NCBI GenBank assembly: GCA_030674185.1 | Contig: JAPXFY010000021.1 | Location: forward strand, 69,601,248-69,665,247 | Reading direction: 5' to 3' | DNA from: Monoplex corrugatus | Taxonomy: Eukaryota; Mollusca; Gastropoda; Littorinimorpha; Ranellidae | Length of the DNA: 64,000 bases | In this document: positions 40,903 to 51,930 of the stretch, in pieces | How the letters are laid out: each line of letters starts with the position of its first letter | How positions within the stretch are numbered: position 1 is the stretch's first letter | Notes under the pieces: model-generated | Seen by the model: the letters and a program-made list of their open reading frames with translations, nothing else | The model's database searches: none | What the model was told of the DNA's origin: nothing | Position numbers and translations under genes: made by a program

Positions 40903-42266
40903 CTATAGGTCCCTTTCATTTTCTGCAATTAGCACGGTGTCATTTGCGCACCGAATGTTGTTTATCATTTTCCCTCCAACCTTTAATCCAGGGTCTTCTT
41001 CTAGGTTTCTCATGATGTTTTCGCTACATAGTGAAAACAGATCTGGTGACAAAACACAACCCTGTCTGACTCCTCTTTTGATGTTTTGAAAAGAACGTAT
41101 ATTGTTTTCTATTCTCATTGCAGCTGTTTGTTCCCAGTACATATTCCTGATTATTCGTAGATCTTTTCCATCGACATTGAGTCTCTCCAGTTGGTTGATC
41201 AATTCTTCATGTCGTACCCGATCGAAAGCCTTGGTATAGTCAACAAAGCATAAATACAAATCCTTATTTATCTCAACTGACCTCTCTATGATAGTTCTTA
41301 GGATGTATATGGCATTAATAGTTCCTTTCCCCTCCACAAATCCACACTGTTCTTCTGCTATTTCTCTTTTGATTCTATTCCTTGTCCTCATCATGATTAT
41401 TCTTAACAGGATTTTTGTTACATGACTCATCAAACTGATTGTGCGATGGAGTTTCGCATTCTATAGCCCCTGTCTTCTTTGGAAGTGCAATGAAAATTGA
41501 TTTTGACATATCTTTGGGGATTTTTCCTGTGTCATAAATTTCATTTAGGAGGACTGTTATTTTTTCTATGCCAAATTCCCAGGGCTTCAATCATCTCTGT
41601 AGTAATGTTGTCTGGTCCTGGGGCTTTTCCTGGTTTCATCTTTTTCAGTGCTGCTCTGACTTCATCTTTCATTATGGGTGGTCCTTCAAAGTTCTTTTTT
41701 ATTATGTGTTCTTCGTTTCTGTCATCCTCAAAAAGGTCTTTAATGTACTCTCCCCATCTGTCTAATACCTTGTCTTTTTCCATGATAAGCGTGCCATCTT
41801 TTGATTTTAAGCAACCAGTTGATGTGCATGTATTTTTCTTGTGAACAATTTCTTCAATTCGTCTGTACATACCCTGAGGATCCATTTTGTGTCGTTCTTC
41901 TATCTCTTTGCATTTTGTGTTCAGCCAAGCTTCCTTAGCTTCATTGCACCTATACCTGATTTCTTTGTTTATCTTCCTGTATATCTCCTCGTTTCTCTTT
42001 GCCTTCCTCCTTTTCTCCATCAGGCCCAAAATTTCATTAGTCATCCAGCTCTTTTTTGCTTTTCTATTTGCCTTAGGGATTTCCTCACAAGCTTCATTTA
42101 TAGAACTTCTCAACTTTGTCCATTGTTCCTCACTGTCACCAACGTCTTCCATAGCACTGAATTTGTTTTGAACATGTACATTAAATTTTTGACGTATCAT
42201 TTCATCTGTCTTCAAGAGTCCAAGGTTTAGTTTGATGTTGCTTTTGGTCTGTTTCCTTTTCCTCAA
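40903..42266 (-). pseudogene. LINE C copy 1 RT region
   Basis: Linker and RT in three frames. 42266-41541 has KAKKSWMTNEILGLMEKRRK, RNEEIYRKINKEIRYRCNEA and KKMKPGKAPGPDNITTEMIE. 41590-41375 has EFGIEKITVLLNEIYDTGKI. 41433-40903 has EEQCGFVEGKGTINAIYILR, motif A LCFVDYTKAFDRVRHEELIN and motif B KRGVRQGCVLSPDLFSL. Motif C reads IRCANDTVLIAE, where the other copy has YADD, so a catalytic aspartate has become Asn. Clearly inactive. Confidence 0.9.
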
Positions 42267-43145
42267 TTTAGCCTAAACCTTCCCACTACCGGATTGTGGT
42301 CACTGTTGCAGTCTGCGCCTGGTAGTGTTTTTGCTGACAGTAAAGAATTTCTAAATCTTTTGTTGATCAGGATGTAGTCAATTTGATTTTTGGTATTATC
42401 TCCTGGACTCATCTTCTGTTAGGCTGCTCAAACCAGGTGTTTCCTACTATGAACTCATTCATCTGTGCCCATTCTACAAGCTTCCCCCCTCTTTCGTTTT
42501 GTGTACCAAGGCCATGAGGTCCAACTGTATCCTCCACCCTATCCTGTCCCACTTTATCATTAAAATCTCCCATTATGACTGTAACTTCCTGTGATTTACA
42601 TTGGACCTTGGCCATCTCTAATACTTCGTAGAAGTTGTCGATGTCTTCCTGAGTACTTGCGGATGTTGGTGCATACACCTGTATGATGTTGATATCTATC
42701 TATATGTATGTATGTAAAACTCTGTCGGACACTGCCCAGTATCCTTTAACTGCTTTTGATTTGTCTTTGTCCATTATGATGCCTACTCCCCTTTCATGTG
42801 AATTACCACCAGAGTATATCACTGTATATTCTCCTGATGTTATCATGCCTGCCCCCTTCCATCTCATTTCCCCTAGTCCTAAAATACTGATGTTAAGCCT
42901 TTCCATCTCCATTTTGATGTTGACTAATTTACCCGTCTGCAACATTGTTCTGATATTCCATGTGAAGGTAGAAATTGAGGACATATGAAAAAAAACTTGG
43001 TTTTGAATTTAATCTTGGTTTTGGTTGCAGTAGCTGGCTGACGGTCTGGTGTCACCTGGCCGCATGACAGTCCCTACCAGACGAAGGTGCTCCACAGGAG
43101 CACCTATTGACGTCGTTAACTTTCTTCTTTATTCTTCCTCTGTCC
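40906..43145 (-). mobile_element. LINE C copy 1, 3'-truncated
   Basis: Minus-strand APE-type LINE with endonuclease start near 42984 and RT running left to 40906, where it stops abruptly inside the RT just after motif C. The C-terminus and 3' end are missing, unlike usual 5' truncation. Both sides carry an imperfect direct repeat (40859-40905 and 43146-43190) with ACGAATATCTAT and CATATATTTCTAG. A (TAGA)/(CATA) expansion sits inside the endonuclease at about 42695-42715. Confidence 0.85.
42267..42984 (-). pseudogene. LINE C copy 1 endonuclease
   Basis: APE-type endonuclease. It starts near MSSISTFTWNIRTMLQTGKL, with ISILGLGEMRWKGAG (metal-binding Glu) and SGGNSHERGVGIIMDK, then a simple-repeat insertion and a stop. 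From 42678, VYAPTSASTQEDIDNFYEVL, VTVIMGDFNDKVGQ and GNTWFEQPNRR follow. Another frame holds NQIDYILINKR and CNSDHNPVVG with the catalytic Asp-His. Three breaks in all. The initial methionine is plausible but not proven. Confidence 0.88.
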
Positions 43146-43174
43146 ACGAATATCTATACATACATATATTTCTA

Positions 43175-43286
43175 GCTCTCTATCTCTCTGTCTGTCTGTC
43201 TGTCTGTCTGTCTCCCTTTCTCTCTATCTATCCATCTATTTGTCTAGCTGTCTGTTTGTCCGTCTGTCTATCTCCCCCCCTCTCTC

Positions 43287-43290
<4 letters not shown>
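43175..43290. repeat. (TCTG/TCTA)n microsatellite
   Basis: Tetranucleotide tract similar to the one at the left window edge. Confidence 0.9.

Positions 43291-43345
<55 letters not shown>
43291..43345. repeat. (AC)n microsatellite
   Basis: Pure AC run joined to the tetranucleotide tracts on both sides. Confidence 0.95.
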
Positions 43346-43347
<2 letters not shown>

Positions 43348-43514
43348 ACACATGCATATACATACATACATACATACATACATATAGATAGATAGATAGA
43401 TACATACATACATGCATGCATACATACATACATACATACATACTACATACACAGATAGATAGATAGATAGATAGATACATAGATAGATACATAGATAGAT
43501 ATAAATAAATAGAT

Positions 43515-43550
<36 letters not shown>

Positions 43551-43580
43551 AAAAAAACTTCATAGATAGATAGATAAACA
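43346..43580. repeat. (ATAC)n(GATA)n microsatellite
   Basis: CATA then GATA blocks with an A-run. The minus-strand ORF of Y, M, I and L residues is an artefact. Confidence 0.93.
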
Positions 43581-43617
43581 ACTTCCTATTCGCATTTTGT
43601 ATGAACGGTACATATTT

Positions 43618-43830
43618 TCAAGAGGCCTCGTTGGCATAGAGGTACAAATCCCAAATTCCAATCTGACCAAACCATGTTGAGCCTGATTGGAGAAACATCG
43701 TGCGTGTGATCTCTAATCCACCCAGATGTGAGTGGGTAGCTAACCCAGCATCCTGTGCACGGTTGGAAAAGATAAAGCAGCCAGGGAGAGGAGTGGGATC
43801 CGCTGTCAAACAGCTGACCCCAGTGTAGAC
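43618..43830. mobile_element. SINE-4 copy
   Basis: AGTGGGTAGCTAACCCAGCA and AAGATAAAGCAGCCAGGGAG then AGGAGTGGG match 55075-55140 and, more loosely, 50020-50090. The left end (GGCCTCGTTGGCATAGAGGT, then ACAAATCCC) looks tRNA-like. Orientation not settled. Confidence 0.55.
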
Positions 43831-43837
43831 AGATGTA

Positions 43838-44010
43838 CAGTTTCAGTTTCAGTTTCTCAAGACAACGTGTCCGCGCTCGGAACGAATTCTACATGTATAT
43901 GCACTAACGTCACAGGTGCCATGTGTATGGTGATTTCATGGCACAAGTCTTAAGCCTGCACATATACCCATGAGCTGTCCAGGTACTGAGGCCTTACCTA
44001 GCCTATCTTT
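43838..44010 (+). repeat. Head module, solo copy
   Basis: Starts CAGTTTCAGTTTCTCAAGAC, then GTGTCCGCGCTCGGAACGAA, TAACGTCACAGGTGCCATGT, CTTAAGCCTGCACATATACC and TGAGCTGTCCAGGTACTGAG. Same order as the LINE A head. Confidence 0.75.
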
Positions 44011-44334
44011 TTTCTAATTTATATTTTATTCTGGTATTTTATCTGCCTATTATTGGAATAGTCTTGGTTACTTGTGTATCTGTGTATCTATCTTCAAAAA
44101 AGGAACACATATATATAAAGTAAATAAATAAATAATTAAAGGTCTGTTGTGAAATATGTATAAAGTAAATGAATAAAATAATTAAAGGCCTGAATCACAA
44201 CACAACTACCTACTCTGTATAAACTCGTCTCACATGAAAGAAAGCCCCCCCCCCCCCCCCCACTCCCAGTCAATACACAAAGCCTCTGCTGTTTATCAAC
44301 TAGTCAACTAGGTGAAGACAATATTTCCTTAATC
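44011..44334. other. Non-coding, short duplications, C-run
   Basis: No gene. A TATAAAGTAAATAAAT / AATTAAAGG word is tandemly duplicated at 44115-44190, and a run of 17 C lies at about 44246-44262. Confidence 0.6.
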
Positions 44335-44530
44335 ATAGCCCCAGGCTGAAAGGCTATGAGTTCAAATCACATCATTCCTGTCAAAATCCATCGTGAGATT
44401 TTTTTTTACACCAGTCGTCTCCTACCCAGATATGAGTATGGAGCAAGTTCATTGAGAAGACTAGGACCACACATTCCAGTCTTAATCCACTTCATGGATG
44501 CATCATTGAGATGTACAGATTTCTACCACC
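44335..44530 (+). mobile_element. SINE-5, diverged copy
   Basis: GAAAGGCTATGAGTTCAAAT resembles the B-box region. Then CCTACCCAGATATGAGTATG, ATTGAGAAGACTAGGACCAC and AATCCACTTCATGGATGCAT follow the SINE-5 body seen at 51240-51350. Confidence 0.65.
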
Positions 44531-44764
44531 TCGCCGTTCTACTAACTGGCACAGAACTGCACGACAAGTTTTTTTCATATGTCCTCAATTTCTACCTTCA
44601 CCCATCGTTATTTTTCAAAATGCCCATCTTCATAGTGCCAAAGTGGTTAATATTTTAGGCTACTGTTTGTACGCGAAACACAGGTTCTACAAAATTCGGA
44701 CAACGGTCAAAGAGGATTGACTGGCAACTGTCGCAATGCAAAATGTGGACAAGCGAAGTTCTCA

Positions 44765-45042
44765 ATGAACACGCACACTCATACTCACACAGGCATACGT
44801 ACGCACACAAACACATACACATAAACGCACACATGCATACACAAACACACACGCGCACACACACATACACATACTATATACACACATATAAACACGCACA
44901 CACACATACGCACACATACATATACACATACATACACACACAAATATGCACACGCACACATACACATGCATACATATTCAACACCCACACATACGCACGC
45001 ACACACTCTTACACATACGTACACACACATATATATACACAC

Positions 45043-45073
<31 letters not shown>

Positions 45074-45098
45074 ACACACACATACACACACGCACGCA

Positions 45099-45139
<41 letters not shown>

Positions 45140-45140
45140 G
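44765..45140. repeat. (CA)n-rich compound microsatellite
   Basis: CA repeat mixed with CATA, CACG and TATA units over about 375 bp. His/Thr and Cys/Val ORFs on the two strands are artefacts. Confidence 0.93.
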
Positions 45141-45837
45141 CGCGAAAGCCTGAACACACACATATACCCACTTCCTCGTATACAAACACTCACACACACT
45201 ATTATGACTCAGTTGATTGAAGATTGTGTTAAAATATCCACAACGAGAAAAAATGTTTTTAAATAAAAAGAGATATTGAAGGAAGAAAATGAAAAAAGAA
45301 ATGAAATGGTCAAGTCGTGTGACAATCTCCCTTTCTTTATAAAAAAAAATCAAGATATACTTATTTCTAATGGACACATTTCTCATTGCAAGTATCTGCT
45401 ATCGGTTGATAAACCAAAACAACACCACTAATATATACCACCAGCGCTATAATATATTAATTTTTAGGCATAGTACACTTTGTCGTTACTACCCCTGTGA
45501 AAAAATGGATCAATTAAAACGAAGAAAATCATGGGGAAAGGTAGAGATGTGTGACAAATATTGTTGACGTTTTTAAGCAGTGTATCGGATTCATAGACAT
45601 TCGACGATCCGAATTTTGACACAAGTGTAAGAATAAGAACAGTTTGTGAGCACCTCATCCAGAATTTCTTACAAATTATTCCTGCATACGTGTTTTTAAG
45701 CTACTGGGTTTTGTCTCAGTGCATGTAAAAGCACATGAAATTGATCGTAATTGTAGACTATATTACTTTTGTTTACGAGTAAGCACAGTTTGATACAGGT
45801 ATAAAAGCAAACGTTGTTTGGGGTAACATAACCTAAC
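45141..45837. other. Non-coding, AT-rich
   Basis: No gene, RNA gene or repeat family recognised in this AT-rich stretch. Confidence 0.5.
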
Positions 45838-46793
45838 TTTTCAATATGTAGCTATGGATGTGACGATGTTCAGTATGTAGCTATGGATGTGACAATGTTC
45901 AGTATGTAGCTATGGATGTGACAATGTTCAATATGTAACTATGGATGTGACAATGTTCAATATGTAGCTATGGATGTGACAATGTTCAATATGTAGCTAT
46001 GGATGTGACAATGTTCAATATGTAGCTATGGATGTGACGATGTTCAGTATGTAGCTATGGGTGTGACAATGTTCAGTATGTAGCTATGGATGTGACAATG
46101 TTCAATATGTAACTATGGATGTGACAATGTTCAATATGTAGCTATGGATGTGACAATGTTCAATATGTAGCTATGGATGTGACAATGTTCAATATGTAGC
46201 TATGGATGTGACGATGTTCAGTATGTAGCTATGGATGTGACGATGTTCAGTATATAGCTATGGATGTGACAATGTTCAATATGTAACTATGGATGTGACA
46301 ATGTTCAATATGTAGCTATGGATGTGACAAGGTTCAATATGTAGCTATGGATGTGACGATGTTCAATATGTAGCTATGGATGTGACGATGTTCAGTATGT
46401 AGCTATGGATGTGACAATGTTCAATATGTAGCTATGGATGTGACAATGTTCAATATGTAGCTATGGATGTGACAATGTTCATTATGTAACTATGGATGTG
46501 ACAGTGTTCAATATGTAGCTAGGGATGTGACAATGTTCAATATGTAGCTATGGATTGACGATGTTCAATATGTAGCTATGGATGTGACGATGTTCAGTAT
46601 ATAGCTATGGATGTGACAATGTTCAATATGTAGCTATGGATGTGACAATGTTCAGTATGTAGCTATGGATGTGACAATGTTCAGTATGTAGCTATGGATG
46701 TGACAATGTTCAGTATGTAGCTATGGATGTGACGATGTTCAATATGTAGCTATGGATGTGACAATGTTCAATATGTAACTATGGATGTGACAA

Positions 46794-47196
46794 GCTCAAT
46801 ACCTATGGTCCACGAGCCTTCTCTGTTTCTGGTCCACTTTCCTGGAACAAACTTCCTCTCTCTGTCCGTCAGCAACCTACTTTTGTCTCCTTCAAGTCCG
46901 CTCTCAAAACTCACCTTTTCTCCTCTGCATAAAATCCTGACCTCACTCATCCCCCCTCTGTAGCCTGTCTCCACTCGGAGGGGAATCACATTGTAATATA
47001 TATTTGTATATAAATATGCTCTCTATAATTTTCCATTGCTTTTATTCTTTTTCCCCATTTATAGCCATGTGTAAGTGTGTGTGTGCGCGCGTGCGTAAGT
47101 GTATGTTCAGCGCTTAGATTTGATTTTAATCGAGATTTTGCGCTATATAAATATTGTAATTATTATTATTATAATTATTATTATATTATTATTATT
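46794..47196 (+). mobile_element. LINE A copy 4, in satellite
   Basis: The last about 400 bp of LINE A, from CTCAATACCTATGGTCCACG through KTHLFSSA and the (GT)-poor 3' UTR to the (TTA)n end, inserted into the 29-bp array. Array units resume immediately on both sides, so it inserted after the array formed. Confidence 0.9.
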
Positions 47197-48516
47197 GTTC
47201 AGTATGTAGCTATGGATGTGACAATGTTCAATATGTAGCTATGGATGTGACAATGTTCAATATGTAACTATGGATGTGACAATGTTCAATATGTAGCTAT
47301 GGATGTGACAATGTTCAGTATGTAGCTATGGATGTGACAATGTTCAATATGTAGCTATGGATGTGACAATGTTCAATATGTAGCTATGGATGTGACAATG
47401 TTCAATATGTAGCTATGGATGTGACAATGTTCAATATGTAGCTATGGATGTGACAATGTTCAATATGTAGCTATGGATGTGACGATGTTCAATATGTAGC
47501 TATGGATGTGACAATGTTCAGTATGTAACTATGGATGTGACAATGTTCAATATGTAGCTATGGATGTGACAATGTTCAATATGTAGCTATGGATCTGACG
47601 ATGTTCAATATGTAGCTATGGATGTGACAATGTTCAATATGTAGCTATGGATGTGACGATGTTCAATATGTAGCTATGGATGTGACGATGTTCAGTATGT
47701 AGCTATGGATGTGACAATGTTCAATATGTAGCTATGGATGTGACAATGTTCAATATGTAGCTATGGATGTGACAATGTTCAATATGTAGCTATGGATGTG
47801 ACAATGTTCAATATGTAACTATGGATGTGACAATGTTCAATATGTAGCTATGGATGTGACAATGTTCAGTATGTAGCTATAGATGTGCCAATGTTCAGTA
47901 TGTAGCTATGGATGTGACAATGTTCAGTATGTAGCTATGGATGTGACAATGTTCAGTATGTAACTATGGATGTGACAATGTTCAGTATGTAGCTATGGAT
48001 GTGACAATGTTCAGTATGTAGCTATGGATGTAACAATGTTCAGTATGTAGCTATGGATGTGACAATGTTCAGTATGTAACTATGGATGTGACAATGTTCA
48101 ATATGTAGCTATGGATGTGACAATGTTCAGTATGTAGCTATGGATGTGACAATGTTCAGTATGTAACTATGGATGTGACAATGTTCAATATGTAGCTATG
48201 GATGTGACAAGGTTCAGTATGTAGCTATGGATGTGACAATGTTCAGTATGTAGCTATAGATGTGCCAATGTTCAGTATGTAGCTATGGATGTGACAATGT
48301 TCAGTATGTAGCTATGGATGTGACAATGTTCAATATGTAGCTATGGATGTGACAAGGTTCAGTATGTAGCTATGGATGTGACAATGTTCAAGATGTAGCT
48401 ATGGATGTGACAATGTTCAGTATGTAGCTATGGATGTGACAATGTTCAATATGTAGCTATGGATGTGACAAGGTTCAGTATGTAGCTATGGATGTGACAA
48501 TGTTCAGTATGTAGCT

Positions 48517-49270
48517 ATAGATGTGCCAATGTTCAGTATGTAGCTATGGATGTGACAATGTTCAGTATGTAACTATGGATGTGACAATGTTCAGTATGTA
48601 GCTATGGATGTGACAATGTTCAGTATGTAACTATGGATGTGACAATGTTCAGTATGTAGCTATGGATGTGACAATGTTCAATATGTAGCTATGGATGTGA
48701 CAATGTTCAGTATGTAACTATGGATGTGACAATGTTCAGTATGTAACTATGGATGTGACGATGTTCAGTATGTAGCTATGGATGTGCCAATGTTCAGTAT
48801 GTAGCTATGGATGTGACAATGTTCAGTATGTAGCTATGGATGTGCCAATGTTCAGTATGTAGCTATGGATGTGCCAATGTTCAGTATGTAGCTATAGATG
48901 TGCCAATGTTCAGTATGTAGCTATGGATGTGACAATGTTCAGTATGTAACTATGGATGTGACAATGTTCAGTATGTAGCTATGGATGTGACAATGTTCAG
49001 TATGTAACTATGGATGTGACAATGTTCAGTATGTAGCTATGGATGTGACAATGTTCAATATGTAGCTATGGATGTGACAATGTTCAGTATGTAACTATGG
49101 ATGTGACAATGTTCAGTATGTAACTATGGATGTGACGATGTTCAGTATGTAGCTATGGATGTGCCAATGTTCAGTATGTAGCTATGGATGTGACAATGTT
49201 CAGTATGTAGCTATGGATGTGCCAATGTTCAGTATGTAGCTATGGATGTGCCAATGTTCAGTATGTAGCT
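48517..49270. repeat. 377-bp higher-order repeat (13 x 29)
   Basis: The marker ATAGATGTGCC occurs at 48517, 48894 and 49271, exactly 377 bp apart. I read the two intervening 377-bp blocks as identical in variant order. The same marker at 47879 and 48256 is also 377 bp apart. Confidence 0.88.
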
Positions 49271-49316
49271 ATAGATGTGCCAATGTTCAGTATGTAGCTA
49301 TGGATGTGCCAATCTT

Positions 49317-49465
49317 CTTTTTTATTTTTTGTGTTTTTTAGGATCATCGCACTTAGGGAGGTTACCTTTTTTTACGTCCCATTTTCTACGCCATCATTAA
49401 TGTCCACAGAAGCTGGGACAGTTTTTTTGTTTGTTTTTACAAATCCATGATGATTATGTCGGTGA
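49317..49465. other. SINE-5-associated tail piece
   Basis: TTTCTACGCCATCATTAATG and CCACAGAAGCTGGGACAG match 51503-51540, in the same strand. A T-rich run precedes it. Confidence 0.6.
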
Positions 49466-49822
49466 TGATAATAATCATGATGCTATGAAGTTCCATTTAG
49501 GACTGAGACTGCATGACAGGGCTATGCTCTACGCTTACTATCATAATATATCCTGGCGTCAACCAGGCCTGAGAGATACAGACACCTGCGGTGCTGGTCA
49601 GAAGATTTAAGCAACACCCTCAATGACGTATCCGTGAAGTGGATGAGACTCGACTGTGTGGCCCAAGTCTTCCTGAGCCCCTGGCACGCCCAACTCTGGG
49701 TAGTAGCTGGTTAGAGCAGAAAAATCCGACAGTGATTTAGTTTTGAAGGAACTGATGGGGATTCGAACCCACAACCTTTCAGTCGGCAGTCCGTTGCATT
49801 AACCACTACACCACGGCGACTG
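49466..49822 (-). mobile_element. SINE-5, tRNA-derived
   Basis: Minus strand begins GTCGCCGTGGTGTAGTGGTT (A box) and continues to AAGGTTGTGGGTTCGAATCC (B box) at about 49757-49770. The body includes GTTGGGCGTG, the reverse complement of CACTGTGTGG-like words and ATCCACTTCACGGATACGTC, then ACCGCAGGTGTCTGTATCTC. It ends at CATCATGATTATTATC. It lies at the right end of the 29-bp array. The promoter boxes look intact. It is not a tRNA gene, since no acceptor stem partner follows. Confidence 0.85.
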
Positions 49823-49954
49823 GTGTGACAATGTTTAATATGTTGCCATGGATGTGCCAATGTGTTAAGCTTCCATGGGCAAAACAGAAATCGCTTATAC
49901 ACAAATAGAAATGTGCTTTGATCCAGTGCATGCCTCTGTCGTCCAGTCTGGCCG

Positions 49955-50150
49955 CACGAGTTCAATCCTGGGTAAGGAAAAACCTTGTGCCAGCGATTCC
50001 AGTCAACTCCAGCTATGAATGGGTGCCTGACCTTCTTCACATATTTGGAGGGTACAGCAACAAAGGACAGGAGATGGGCACCACCTTCATAATAATGCCC
50101 GCCACCCACCCCCCAACCTGAAGTCTCTACCACCTCACTCTCTCGGCTGC
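49955..50150. mobile_element. SINE-4-like copy
   Basis: CGCACGAGTTCAATCCTGGG (B-box-like), CCAGCTATGAATGGGTGCCT, GGGCACCACC and GAAGTCTCTACCACCTCACT parallel 55060-55195. Diverged. Confidence 0.5.
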
Positions 50151-50404
50151 AACCACACAGTTATGGGATAATCTTTACCTGTTCTAATGCCTTTGGACAA
50201 CACGGTGAAAAGGACACGCACATTGTGTAGACATATCCACTCCCGAAACCGACAATGAAACCGAAAGTAGACAGAGAAATCGATACAGCAAGATTCTTTG
50301 AAGTTGGATTTTTTCCCCTTTTATTTTCTTCTTTTTTTTCTCTGTTGCTTCTTTTTTAATCTGTGTTCTTTTTTCTCCCTTCGTGGTTTTTTTTCGAATA
50401 CGTG
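50151..50404. other. Non-coding, T-rich
   Basis: No gene. Pyrimidine-rich plus strand at 50310-50395. Confidence 0.5.
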
Positions 50405-50740
50405 CACGGACGCTTTTTGTTGTTGCCCACACTGTTTAGGTGTTATGCTGCTTACAGTCTACACACTCCATGGGTGTGTATGCAGGATGTATTCATGTTC
50501 CCATAAGCCACCGTGAACACACGACTGACACCGTACGTATTGGATGGTCTCTCTCTGTGTGTGTGTGTGTATGTGTATACGCACAGATCGCGGTTAGGCG
50601 TTGACAGGTCTGTATATTTAGGATATCTGTGGTCTGCACACATGGTGACTTGGGAGATGGGAAAAATCTTCACTCATTGCCATCAGGCGGAAAGTGTCTC
50701 AGTAGGACCGTCCCCACACCTGGCTTATATACCCACTTGC
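50405..50740 (-). mobile_element. SINE-2 copy
   Basis: TTACAGTCTACACACTCCAT, GTATGCAGGATGTATTCATG, TTCCCATAAGCCACCGTGAA, GTGACTTGGGAGATGGGAAA and ATTGCCATCAGGCGGAAAGT follow the SINE-2 order. A short (GT)n lies at 50555-50572. Confidence 0.6.
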
Positions 50741-50834
50741 TGACTGTTATTGGGTTGGACTGGATTTTTTGTACTTTCTGCATTTTGTTTCTTTATATTT
50801 TCTTTTGTGGGCATTTTGTTTGGTTGTTTGGGTT

Positions 50835-51012
50835 TTATTATTATTGTTATCATTATTATTATTGTTGTTGTTATTATCATCATCATCATCATCATCGTTA
50901 TTATTATTATCATTAGTAGTAGTAGTAGCAGTAATAGCAGCAGCAGCAGTAGTAGTAGTAGTTGTAGTAGAAGTAGTAGTAGTAGTATTTACTTATTTAT
51001 CTATTTTATTCA
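50835..51012. repeat. (ATT)n(ATC)n(AGT)n microsatellites
   Basis: Series of trinucleotide tracts, then ATTT units. Overlapping poly-Ile, Ser and Val ORFs are artefacts. Confidence 0.93.
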
Positions 51013-51177
51013 CTTCTTTTATTAGTATAGTTTTGCCACGGTAATATTTTCCTGTATGAAAAGCAGACTGCACTGTCAGAGGAAAGCACGTTGCCATAGC
51101 ACGTCTCTACCTTTTTTCTCCTTCTCCTGTATGCATGAGTTTCTCTCTATTCATGTAAACAGACTTTTCATACCTGT

Positions 51178-51500
51178 CACAACGGACTACCGACTGGAAG
51201 GTTGTGGGTTCGAATCCCAATCAGTCACTTCAAAAATCGTTGTGGAAGTTTTTGGCTCTAACCGGTTCCCACCCAGAGTTGGGAGTGCTATGGACTCATT
51301 GGGAAGACAAGGACCACACAGTTGAGTCTCATCCACTTCAGGGATGCGTCAATGAGGGTGTTGCTCAAATATTCTGACCAGCACCGCAGGTGTCTGTATC
51401 TCTCGGGCCTGGTTGATATATTATGATGGTAAGCATAGAGTACAGCCCTGTCATGCAGTCTCAATCCTAGATGGGACTCCATAGCATCATGCTTATCATC
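51178..51500 (+). mobile_element. SINE-5, plus copy
   Basis: Starts at CAACGGACTACCGACTGGAA (A box lost), with the B box GGTTGTGGGTTCGAATCCC. The body has ACCCAGAGTTGGGAGTGCTA, GTCTCATCCACTTCAGGGAT and CGCAGGTGTCTGTATCTCTC, ending GACTCCATAGCATCATG. It forms an inverted pair with the next copy. Confidence 0.85.
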
Positions 51501-51584
51501 TTCTACGCCATCTTAATGGCCACAGAAACTGGAACAGTTTTTCACAATGCGATGATGATGATGTCAAGGAGGATGATATTCATG
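51501..51584. other. Spacer of inverted SINE-5 pair
   Basis: CTTCTACGCCATCTTAATGG, CCACAGAAACTGGAACAG and a (GATGAT) run, the same piece that lies left of the SINE-5 at 49466. Confidence 0.65.
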
Positions 51585-51930
51585 ATGCTATGGAGTTCCA
51601 TCTAGGACTGAGACTGAGTGACGGGGCTGTACGCTATGCTTACTGTCATAACATATCCTGGCGTTAACCAGGCCCTATAGATACAGACACCTGCGGTGCT
51701 GGTCAGAAGATTTAAGCAACACCCTCAATGACGCATCTGTGAAGTGGATGAAACTCGACTGTGTGGTCCCAGTCTTCCCAGTGAACCCATAGCACGCCCA
51801 ACTCTGGGTAGGAGCCGGTTAGAGCAGAAAAATCCCACACTGATTTTTGAAGGGACTGATGGGGATTCGAACCCACAATCTTCCAGTCAGTAGTCCGATG
51901 CGCTAACCACTACACAACGTCGACTGGTCT
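51585..51930 (-). mobile_element. SINE-5, minus copy
   Basis: Reverse-oriented copy: CATGATGCTATGGAGTTCCA, AGACACCTGCGGTGCTGGTC, CCAACTCTGGGTAGGAGCCG, GGGATTCGAACCCACAATCT (reverse B box) and GCGCTAACCACTACACAACG (reverse A box). Closely similar to the copy at 49466-49822. Confidence 0.87.

Larger units (their letters stand above)
45838..49316. repeat. 29-bp satellite array
   Basis: About 105 copies of a 29-bp unit (ATGTAGCTATGGATGTGACA and ATGTTCAAT), interrupted once by a LINE A fragment (46794-47196). Variants (GTAACT, TATAGATG, GTGCCAATG, TTCAGT) are ordered in higher-order blocks. No long ORF, since 29 is not a multiple of three and units contain TAG. A stray degenerate unit at 49817-49862 lies beyond a SINE-5 that inserted near the array end. 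Confidence 0.95.

Noticed and set aside
44743..45386. His/Thr- and Cys/Val-rich ORFs
   Set aside because: Translation of a (CA)n-rich tract in several frames.
49757..49822. Functional tRNA gene
   Set aside because: A and B boxes are good, but no pairing acceptor stem follows and the sequence continues into a body repeated at 51178 and 51585. It is a SINE head.
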